In this document: piece by piece, positions 6,847 through 12,654 of the stretch | How positions within the stretch are numbered: position 1 is the stretch's first letter | Layout: each line of letters begins with the position of its first letter | Notes under the pieces: generated by a model | The model's database searches: none | What the model was told of the DNA's origin: nothing | Seen by the model: the letters and a program-made list of their open reading frames with translations, nothing else | Origin: Flavobacteriales bacterium | GTDB taxonomy: Bacteria; Bacteroidota; Bacteroidia; Flavobacteriales; Crocinitomicaceae | Assembly (NCBI GenBank): GCA_947375085.1 | Contig: CANCEQ010000081.1 | Location: forward strand, 1 to 12,654 | Direction: 5' to 3' | Length of the DNA: 12,654 nucleotides | Program-made: the position numbers and the translations under genes

Positions 6847-7173
6847 ATGGGGTATAAAAGTGTTTGTGTAAATTGTAGGAAATCGTTCAATAGGTCTATA
6901 GAAAAAGAAATAAATAAATTTTTTTCCTGTCCGGAATGTGGTAATACAATGACTTTGCTATCTCATAGATTTAGACCACCTAAGAAGAGTGATGAAAAAA
7001 AATGGGAAGTTGTAAAATTTTTAATTGATAAAGGGTTTTATTATCAGCATATTAATAAATTAGTTGATGATGAGAAATCTGAATATGATAATAATGAATT
7101 TGCGAAATACCCTTTAAATTTAAAAGATGCTTTAATTTTTGTAGAAAAATACAAAGGACAAATTAAAAAATAA
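6847..7173 (+). CDS. Small zinc-ribbon protein of unknown function
   Basis: A 108-residue cytoplasmic protein with an N-terminal zinc ribbon: Cys7 and Cys10 (CVNC) and Cys28 and Cys31 (CPECG) are the probable zinc ligands. They are followed by LLSHRFRPPKKSDEKKWEVVKF (38-59) and the helix GFYYQHI. The basic stretch HRFRPPKK could bind nucleic acid, but that is inference. I know this arrangement as a conserved hypothetical family in Bacteroidota, with no assigned role. No signal peptide is present. The 8-base gap from the lipoprotein gene suggests one transcript, although the two products should be in different compartments. The base composition looks at least as AT-rich as its neighbours. Confidence 0.78.
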   Translation: MGYKSVCVNCRKSFNRSIEKEINKFFSCPECGNTMTLLSHRFRPPKKSDEKKWEVVKFLIDKGFYYQHINKLVDDEKSEYDNNEFAKYPLNLKDALIFVEKYKGQIKK

Positions 7174-7220
7174 ATTTCATTGTTTTTATTCTAATTCCCT
7201 TAATATTAAACAATTTTAAA

Positions 7221-7826
7221 ATGAATAATAAGTTCTCAAAGTTATCATTAACTTTTATCCTTTTTCTTTCAATACAAACTGCTTTTACTCAGGAAGATTT
7301 TACTAGTAAAATATCTTTTTTACAAGGCAATAATACTACTCAAGTAACTCATAAAACGGAGACCGTTTTTTTAGAAAGAAAACCATTTTCTATCAAATTT
7401 TTTAATAAAAAATACAACAGCGATAAGTCATTGTTCTATTCGATGCAGGTATCGATTTTAGCCAATCCAGCTGATACACTTATCCTTACAAGTGAAAAAA
7501 AGATTGATAAAATACCTTATTTTGAGCCAGGTACAGGAATGGCGCCAGGTTATAGCAATATGTATGACACCATTTTTATTACGAATGAAGGTCATCATTA
7601 CATCACGTATGAAAACGAAGCGGATAAAAGAGCAAATTTAATTTCAGAAAAAAATGGGATGCACGAACTTGAGTGGAAACTATTAGTGGCTAACTATCAA
7701 GAAAAAGAGGTGCCATTTGATTTATTGAAGTTAAATACCTTGTATTTCGTCTTTCTAAATAATAAAAATTTAAACGGTAAAATTGAAAAAGATGAGTTGC
7801 AAATTGTGATTGTAAATTTTAAATAA
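7221..7826 (+). CDS. Secreted protein of unknown function
   Basis: A 201-residue protein with a Sec signal peptide (about residues 1-23): basic start, hydrophobic core LTFILFLSI, and a likely cleavage after AFT before QEDF. There is no lipobox cysteine, and the mature part has no cysteine at all. It alternates short hydrophobic and polar stretches, suggesting a beta-rich periplasmic or outer-membrane-associated domain. The C-terminus NLNGKIEKDELQIVIVNFK lacks the features of a type IX secretion signal. I do not recognise a family. The gene starts 47 bases after the zinc-ribbon gene and ends 18 bases before the convergent wbqC stop, with no GC-rich terminator in between. Confidence 0.7.
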   Translation: MNNKFSKLSLTFILFLSIQTAFTQEDFTSKISFLQGNNTTQVTHKTETVFLERKPFSIKFFNKKYNSDKSLFYSMQVSILANPADTLILTSEKKIDKIPYFEPGTGMAPGYSNMYDTIFITNEGHHYITYENEADKRANLISEKNGMHELEWKLLVANYQEKEVPFDLLKLNTLYFVFLNNKNLNGKIEKDELQIVIVNFK

Positions 7827-7830
7827 TATA

Positions 7831-7853
7831 ACAATTATCAATTATCAATTAAT
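7831..7853. repeat. AT-rich intergenic repeat, copy 3, overlapping the end of wbqC
   Basis: Two overlapping copies of ATTATCAATT (7834-7843 and 7841-7850) make a seven-base-period tandem, continued by AAT. The stop codon and last two codons (Ile, Asn) of the WbqC-family gene lie inside it. It is the only sequence between two convergent genes. Confidence 0.5.
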
Positions 7854-8426
7854 AAGCAGCTTTCTCGCCATCGGACCTAAACAGAAAATGGCATCTAATA
7901 TGGAAAGATTTGGTTCAAATGAAATAGAATCTCCAAAAACTTGAATATATGGTTTTAGCGATGAATTAACTGTAAAGTGATAAGTTGATTCAGAAGACGA
8001 TAAAAATTCATTAGAGAATTGATATTGAGTATTAATTCCTAACCACAAACAAATACGTTGATGGATATTCTCGTTGAACTTTAAAAGGCTTGATTCTTTG
8101 TTATATATCAATTCTTTTACTTCTATACCGTAGTGATCAAAATAAGGAGAATTAGAATAAGCGCTTTCTATTGCTTTCCAATGATCTTTTCTCCAATCTG
8201 TATCGTTTGAGATTTCAACTTCATCAATAGATGTTTTGGATCCATTTTTGCGTATTACAGGTAAAGAAATAGCTTGAACACCATTTCCTGTAAGAATTTC
8301 ACAACGATTACGATACGTTTGTTTTATAAAATGTTCTTTCGCTTCAAAAAAAATAGAGGATTCTTTAATTAAAGCAGAATAATAGCTCAAATTTCCAAAA
8401 TAGGATGTAGGGAAAATTTGAGCCAT
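7845..8426 (-). CDS. WbqC-like family protein
   Basis: A 193-residue protein of the WbqC-like family (PF08889), first named from O-antigen and polysaccharide loci and of unproven enzymatic function. Family landmarks are FIKQTYRNRC (33-42), ISLPV (53-57), WRKDHWKAIESAYSNSPYFDHY (78-99), a region otherwise typical of the family, and NLSILDAIFCLGP (173-185). The N-terminus MAQIFPTSYFGNLSYYSALI corresponds to the conserved P-x-Y-F/L-G opening of the family. Length is close to but slightly under the usual 200-210. It is the last gene of the minus-strand operon, 6 bases after lepB. The final residues KLLIN are partly encoded by an AT-rich repeat, so the C-terminal tail may have been altered by it. 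Confidence 0.85.
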   Translation of the reverse strand: MAQIFPTSYFGNLSYYSALIKESSIFFEAKEHFIKQTYRNRCEILTGNGVQAISLPVIRKNGSKTSIDEVEISNDTDWRKDHWKAIESAYSNSPYFDHYGIEVKELIYNKESSLLKFNENIHQRICLWLGINTQYQFSNEFLSSSESTYHFTVNSSLKPYIQVFGDSISFEPNLSILDAIFCLGPMARKLLIN

Positions 8427-8432
8427 TTGTTT

Positions 8433-10319
8433 TTATTTTATGATATTGAATAAACGTTCCCAACGAATTCCAGCATATGCACTTTTAGAAAACCAAACCA
8501 TAGAAGCTCTACCTACAACGTGATCTTCTGGTACACAACCCCAAACTCTTGAATCGGCAGAATTGTAACGATTATCTCCCATTAACCAATAGTAATTCAT
8601 TGCAAATGTATACGTTGATGCTTTTTTACCATCGATTAAAATTCCATTTTTTGTTTCTTGTAAAGTATGACCTTCATAAGCAGTAATGATTCTTCTATAC
8701 CAAGCAATATTTGAAGCGTCAATTTGAACTGTTTGACCTTTTCTCGGTATTTGAAAACGAGTGAAATCAGTTGTCGTATTGTTTATCAAAGGATCTTTTG
8801 GAAACATTCTTAAATTCGTCAACATTTGAGAACCAGTTGGTGCTGCTTTTGTTGTATCGGCATATTGAGCTTCAATATTTAATTCGAACTTAGCTTTTGG
8901 ATTAGCACGTTTTAATTGATTTAACTGAAGCTTTGTTAAATTCATTACCCACATATTATTTTCAATTGGGTAATAATCATTTCTATCTTTTTCGATTCCC
9001 ATTTCAAACATTTTTGCATCTGAAATAGTATTTATATTTGAAACGATATATTGTAGATTCTGAAATTCAGGGATAAAAGCTGGTTTATCGTTAATGTATA
9101 AAATCGATTTTTTAAGTTCAATCCAATCGCCAGCAACTGCTACACATCTTTTAATATAATTCTCACGTTTATCAACTGGGCGATAAATCAAACCGTGGTG
9201 AGAAATATATTCTAAACCACTTCCTTGAATTCCTCCTCTACAATAAGTGATACCTTTGGCAATTTCAGTTCGAGCAATTTGTTTCCATTTATTGATGTCC
9301 TTAATGAAAGGAATCATCATGTAATCATTCACTAATTCATTTACTTTATTAGCATCTACAGGACCTAATTTCGCTAAACTATCTGAATAGTATTTTTGAA
9401 CTATTTGAGATTTTCTAGCTGTTTCTTCACTTGTTTTAAAATAATAAAAAGCTTCATCATTTAAAATTCCATAGTAATCGTGCCCCATTAATCCATCAGG
9501 CATTCTTGGATCGTAAACAGCTGTATCACCTGAAGGATAGTTGAATACAACAACATCATTTCTAGTTACTTTTGATAATCCAGGTAGACGCGTGTAGTTC
9601 ACCGTTTCTAAATCTGAATATGATTTTACCGTTACCCAAGGTATAGTGTTGTGAACCAATGGGAAAGATAGGGGAGTGACTGGTACTTTCGGTCCGTAAG
9701 CTAATTTATTTACAAATAAAAAGTCGCCAACCAAAAGTGTTTTTTCCATCGAACCTGTTGGAATTTGAAAAGGTTCAAAAACATATGTTCGAATGATACT
9801 AGCAGCAACCAACGCAAACATAATTGAATCACCCCATTCTTTTACTTTTGTTTTATGCCCTGGTTTTTCACGAGAAATAGCATTTAATCCCAAAGCAATA
9901 GCATGACCTATAATAGGTAAGGAAAGAAATAAAGCCAAATGATCTCCCCATGATCTATCGTGTACCTCTTTTCCATTCATCCAATTTGTTTCTGGTAGAA
10001 TATCATTTTCAGATTTAGCTATTTTAGCTAAAATGATATAAGGAAAGAAAATACCTTGTAAAGTATCAACCAATGAGAAATACCCAAATCTTCTAATGTA
10101 ACTTGTATTCACTACTGACCACATTACTAAGTGAACTCCCGGGAAAATCATCAATAAAGCCCACCAAGGTTTTTTACAACTAATTTTGAAAGCAACAAAA
10201 TAGTTATATCCAGGAATTAATGCTTCCCAAGATTGATGTCCAGCTTGTTTAAAGCTTTTTGACCATAAAGCTAAGTAGGGGTGAACAAATAAGAAAATGT
10301 AAAAATAGAGTGCGTTCAT
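8433..10319 (-). CDS. lepB: Signal peptidase I, large Bacteroidota form with N-terminal membrane module
   Basis: This S26-family serine peptidase removes signal peptides from Sec-exported proteins at the outer face of the inner membrane. The catalytic serine is Ser190 in QIPTGSMEKTL and the catalytic lysine Lys390 in YIKRCVAVAGD. The conserved boxes DVVVFNYPSGD (255-265) and GDNRYNSADSRVWG (581-594) are present. At 628 residues it is about twice the size of E. coli LepB. The N-terminus (1-105) is a DUF5684-like multi-helix module with IPGYNYFVAF and PWWALLMIFPGVHLVMW, and further helices lie at about 127-147 and 165-182. Two long insertions fall at about 266-380 and 410-570. It lies 16 bases after dapB and 6 before wbqC in the operon. 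Confidence 0.95.
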   Translation of the reverse strand: MNALYFYIFLFVHPYLALWSKSFKQAGHQSWEALIPGYNYFVAFKISCKKPWWALLMIFPGVHLVMWSVVNTSYIRRFGYFSLVDTLQGIFFPYIILAKIAKSENDILPETNWMNGKEVHDRSWGDHLALFLSLPIIGHAIALGLNAISREKPGHKTKVKEWGDSIMFALVAASIIRTYVFEPFQIPTGSMEKTLLVGDFLFVNKLAYGPKVPVTPLSFPLVHNTIPWVTVKSYSDLETVNYTRLPGLSKVTRNDVVVFNYPSGDTAVYDPRMPDGLMGHDYYGILNDEAFYYFKTSEETARKSQIVQKYYSDSLAKLGPVDANKVNELVNDYMMIPFIKDINKWKQIARTEIAKGITYCRGGIQGSGLEYISHHGLIYRPVDKRENYIKRCVAVAGDWIELKKSILYINDKPAFIPEFQNLQYIVSNINTISDAKMFEMGIEKDRNDYYPIENNMWVMNLTKLQLNQLKRANPKAKFELNIEAQYADTTKAAPTGSQMLTNLRMFPKDPLINNTTTDFTRFQIPRKGQTVQIDASNIAWYRRIITAYEGHTLQETKNGILIDGKKASTYTFAMNYYWLMGDNRYNSADSRVWGCVPEDHVVGRASMVWFSKSAYAGIRWERLFNIIK

Positions 10320-10335
10320 TTTAGATTAAATTAAA

Positions 10336-11058
10336 TTAGAAATTTAAAACATCGTTCATTTTGAAAATACCTTTTTTGTTTTGCAACCATTCAGCGGCAA
10401 TAACAGCACCTAAAGCAAAACCTTTTCGAGAATGTGCTTCGTGAGTAATTTCAATCGTATCGATAGGTGAAACATATTTTACCGTGTGAGTACCAGGCAC
10501 ATCAGGTTGTCTATAGGAAGTTAAAGATAATTGATTTCTGTTTGTGTAAGGAATTTCGTCTTTACCTAATACCCAAGATAAATAATCAGAGTTATTTTCT
10601 AAAATACCATCTGCAATTGTAATCGCTGTTCCGCTAGGAGAATCTAATTTTTGCAAATGATGAATCTCTTCAATAGAAGCAGTATATTCAGTGTTACCCG
10701 ACATTAATTGAGCAAGTTTTTTATTCAATTCAAAGAAAATATTGACACCGATACTAAAGTTGGATGCATGAAGTAAACTTCCTTCAAGTTCCTTTACTTT
10801 ACTTTCTACATAGTCAATTTTATCATTCCAACCAGTAGTTCCAACAACAACTGGAATTTTATTTTCTAGGCAAAAATCAATATGTTTGATAGCTAAATCA
10901 GGCTGAGTAAATTCAATAGCGATATCCACATTTGAAAAATCAGCGTGTTGAACACCAACTTCACTGTTGCAAATTAATACAATTTTATGTCCACGGTCTT
11001 CAGCAATTTTTTCAATCGCTTTACCCATTTTTCCGTATCCAATTAGTGCTATGTTCAT
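10336..11058 (-). CDS. dapB: 4-hydroxy-tetrahydrodipicolinate reductase
   Basis: DapB reduces the DapA product with NAD(P)H to tetrahydrodipicolinate in lysine and diaminopimelate synthesis, so it also feeds peptidoglycan. The N-terminal Rossmann fold has GYGKMG (residues 7-12) and VVGTTGWN (71-78). The C-terminal domain carries EIHHLQKLDSPSGTA (131-145), where His133/His134 and Lys137 match the E. coli catalytic residues His159/His160 and Lys163, and the end motif RKGFALGAVIAAEWL (211-225). I placed the start at 11058 (MNIALIGYGKMG, 240 residues). An in-frame ATG at 11082 would add MFSYNTKH, which is not seen before the first strand of the fold and would run almost into the preceding stop. 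The shorter start leaves 26 bases to the DUF5683 gene. Confidence 0.95.
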   Translation of the reverse strand: MNIALIGYGKMGKAIEKIAEDRGHKIVLICNSEVGVQHADFSNVDIAIEFTQPDLAIKHIDFCLENKIPVVVGTTGWNDKIDYVESKVKELEGSLLHASNFSIGVNIFFELNKKLAQLMSGNTEYTASIEEIHHLQKLDSPSGTAITIADGILENNSDYLSWVLGKDEIPYTNRNQLSLTSYRQPDVPGTHTVKYVSPIDTIEITHEAHSRKGFALGAVIAAEWLQNKKGIFKMNDVLNF

Positions 11059-11084
11059 ATGTTTAGTATTGTATGAAAACAAAA

Positions 11085-11681
11085 TTAAAATTTATACTTG
11101 GGTAACCTATTCTTTTCGTGAAAATTAAACGACATACCTACACCAAGTGTATTAAAATTATAGATTTTAGGTTTTATTTGAAATGTTAAATCTTCTGAAA
11201 GATCAAACTTGACAAAATGCGCTTCTATTCCGGCATCAATTACTTGTATTAAATAGACTGCTCCAAATGATAATATAGATAAGTCTCTCTTTCTAGCAAA
11301 CTTCGTGTATTGAGCTACAAGTCCCAATGAATCAAATTGTTCCCATTTCGAATTTGTCAAACCTGAACCATTTACATAGCGATTGTTGTACTCTGTTTTT
11401 AAGTCGCGTTGTGTTAGTTGGTTTTTAAGTAGTGAAGACCCATTGTAAGCTAAAAAACCATAGATCAATGGTACTTTCCAATAGACTTTGTTTTTACCTT
11501 TTACACCTTTTTCCATGTTGATCGAATTGTAAATCTGACCAGCTCCGGGAATAATAGCTGAAAATATAACAGCCTTTTTAGGAGAGTGAGTAGGAATAGA
11601 ATCTATTGTAAGCGAATCGTTCTCTTGTGAAAACAAAAGTTGTGAAAAACATAAAAATGCGATTATTAAACGCAGATTCAT
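11085..11681 (-). CDS. DUF5683 domain protein
   Basis: A 198-residue protein with a signal peptide (about 1-18, cleavage near LLFS before QEND). It then carries the DUF5683 core: HSPKKAVIFSAIIPGAGQIYN (32-52), YWKVPLIYGFLAYNG (67-81) and, later, SILSFGAVYLIQVIDAGIEAHFVKFDLSEDL. These hydrophobic stretches suggest membrane association. Function is unknown. About 14 residues (SINMEKGVKGKNKV) separate QIYN from YWK, which are adjacent in many homologues. Its ATG overlaps the parB stop by one base (TAATG), so translation is probably coupled to parB. The conserved place between parB and dapB is known from other Flavobacteriia and does not by itself show a role in segregation. Confidence 0.88.
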   Translation of the reverse strand: MNLRLIIAFLCFSQLLFSQENDSLTIDSIPTHSPKKAVIFSAIIPGAGQIYNSINMEKGVKGKNKVYWKVPLIYGFLAYNGSSLLKNQLTQRDLKTEYNNRYVNGSGLTNSKWEQFDSLGLVAQYTKFARKRDLSILSFGAVYLIQVIDAGIEAHFVKFDLSEDLTFQIKPKIYNFNTLGVGMSFNFHEKNRLPKYKF

Positions 11682-12604
11682 TATTTGTTTAAAATTTCGA
11701 TAATTCGATTGAAATCTACTTCAGAGTTGAAATTGATAATAATTTTTCCAGCTCCACTAGTTGATTTAGTAACTTCTACTTTTGAAGCTAATTTATCAGA
11801 AAAATGCTCTTTAAACACAGCTTGAACACCTGATAATTCTGCTTCAGGTTGAGGTTCTTTCGTTGTTTTTTTATCTAAATCTTCAGGTTCTTTCGGTATA
11901 ATATGTCCTTGACGGATTAATATTTCAACATCTCTAACTGAAAGACTTTCTAATAAAATTTTATTAAAAATAGCCAATTGAAGTGCTTCGTCACCTGCAG
12001 AAACTAATGCTCTTGCGTGACCCATAGAAATTAAATTATCACGAACTCCTGCTTGAATATCAGCTGGTAATTTCAATAATCGAATATGATTCGTAATACT
12101 TGAACGACTTTTAGAAATCTTTTTACTTAATTCTTCTTGCGTTAATGAACATTCATCCAATAAACGTTGGTAAGAAATCGCAACTTCAATAGCATTTAAA
12201 TCTTCACGTTGAATGTTTTCTACCAAGGCCATTTCAAGCATTGATTGATCATTTGCTACACGGATATAAGCAGGAACTTCTTTTAATTCAGCTAATTGAG
12301 AAGCTCTAAATCTTCTTTCTCCTGAAATTAATTGGTATTTATCACGACCTAATTTACGAACTGTTAACGGTTGAATAATTCCATGCTCAGCAATTGAATC
12401 TCTTAATTCTTCTAACGCTTCTTTTTCAAAATTCGTTCTTGGGTTGAAAGGATTTGCTTCAATGTTTTCAATTGGAAGCATCGCAATAGAACCAACAACA
12501 TCTGTATTTGTAGGTGAGTTGGAAGTGATATCTGTACTTGCGTTTTCAAGTAAAGCGCCTAAACCTTTACCAAGAGCTGAACGTTTTTTAGTGTTCGATG
12601 TCAT
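11681..12604 (-). CDS. parB: Chromosome partitioning protein ParB
   Basis: ParB binds parS sites, spreads as a CTP-gated clamp and works with the ATPase ParA in chromosome segregation. The 307 residues show the usual order. First come an N-terminal ParA-contact peptide, KKRSALGKGLGALLE (6-20), and a linker. The ParB nuclease-like CTP-binding domain (about 40-140) follows, with GERRFRAS (95-102) and ENIQRED (129-135). Next is a helix-turn-helix (about 153-180, LTQEELSKKISKSRSSITNH), and last a C-terminal dimerisation region (about 258-307). Length is normal. The ATG at 12604 overlaps the end of an upstream frame, probably parA. No convincing parS site is found in the window. Confidence 0.96.
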   Translation of the reverse strand: MTSNTKKRSALGKGLGALLENASTDITSNSPTNTDVVGSIAMLPIENIEANPFNPRTNFEKEALEELRDSIAEHGIIQPLTVRKLGRDKYQLISGERRFRASQLAELKEVPAYIRVANDQSMLEMALVENIQREDLNAIEVAISYQRLLDECSLTQEELSKKISKSRSSITNHIRLLKLPADIQAGVRDNLISMGHARALVSAGDEALQLAIFNKILLESLSVRDVEILIRQGHIIPKEPEDLDKKTTKEPQPEAELSGVQAVFKEHFSDKLASKVEVTKSTSGAGKIIINFNSEVDFNRIIEILNK

Positions 12605-12654
12605 TATCTAATTCAATTTTTTTAGTGTCGTTACTAATTTTTGTTACGTTGTTT
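12588..12654 (-). CDS. parA: Probable C-terminal tail of ParA (partial, runs off the right edge)
   Basis: On the minus strand a frame is open from the window edge for 22 codons and stops at 12590-12588. It encodes NNVTKISNDTKKIELDNDIEH and overlaps parB by 17 bases. The identity is inferred from position: parA stands directly upstream of parB in nearly all Flavobacteriia. The other two frames stop sooner. The tail is polar and has no family motif, so the frame could be chance and parA might end outside the window. Confidence 0.42.
   Translation of the reverse strand, partial: NNVTKISNDTKKIELDNDIEH

Noticed and set aside
11059..11082. Longer dapB start at 11082
   Set aside because: It adds eight residues ahead of the first beta strand of the nucleotide-binding fold, whereas DapB normally begins directly with that strand.

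Overview
The window is AT-rich chromosomal DNA from a member of the Bacteroidota, most likely order Flavobacteriales. This rests on three things seen in the sequence: promoter elements of the TTTG / TAnnTTTG type and no consistent Shine-Dalgarno sequences; family versions typical of that phylum (a double-length NusB, a very large signal peptidase I with an extra N-terminal membrane module, DUF5683, WbqC-like and DUF1573 proteins); and a gene order parB - DUF5683 - dapB - lepB - wbqC that I know from Flavobacteriia genomes. A more precise placement (for example near Crocinitomicaceae/Fluviicola) is only a guess.

Layout. The left edge (1-42, minus) cuts off the start of a secreted or membrane protein gene that has a well-formed promoter at 72-101. 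A 67-base inverted repeat (155-221) separates it from a minus-strand pair: an ABC exporter (start corrected to 3308) followed by an acetyl-CoA hydrolase/transferase-family enzyme. A 96-base divergent region (3309-3404) carries one -7-like box on each strand, facing each other. To its right on the plus strand lie leucine dehydrogenase, nusB, a DUF1573 lipoprotein and yajC, closed by a clear hairpin terminator at 6293-6323. Next come three poorly characterised plus-strand genes: a cysteine-containing lipoprotein, a small zinc-ribbon protein and a secreted protein. From 7845 to the right edge is a tightly packed minus-strand operon, transcribed parA (only its probable tail is visible) - parB - DUF5683 - dapB - lepB - wbqC, with spacings from a short overlap to 26 bases.

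Function. The right-hand operon joins chromosome segregation (ParAB), lysine/meso-diaminopimelate synthesis (DapB) and protein export (signal peptidase I). The middle block combines amino-acid oxidation (leucine dehydrogenase), rRNA transcription antitermination (NusB) and the Sec translocon accessory protein YajC. The left block holds an exporter and a CoA-transfer enzyme.

I do not see a CRISPR array, transposase, phage gene, RNA gene or defence system. Most of the window is housekeeping DNA. The points that deserve a second look are the ABC exporter's Asp-for-Glu Walker B variant, the face-to-face promoter boxes, the long inverted repeat with its related AT-rich repeats at gene borders, and the uncharacterised genes between yajC and wbqC. 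No stretch of 300 bases or more lacks a gene; the largest gaps are 43-233 and 6231-6400, both described below.
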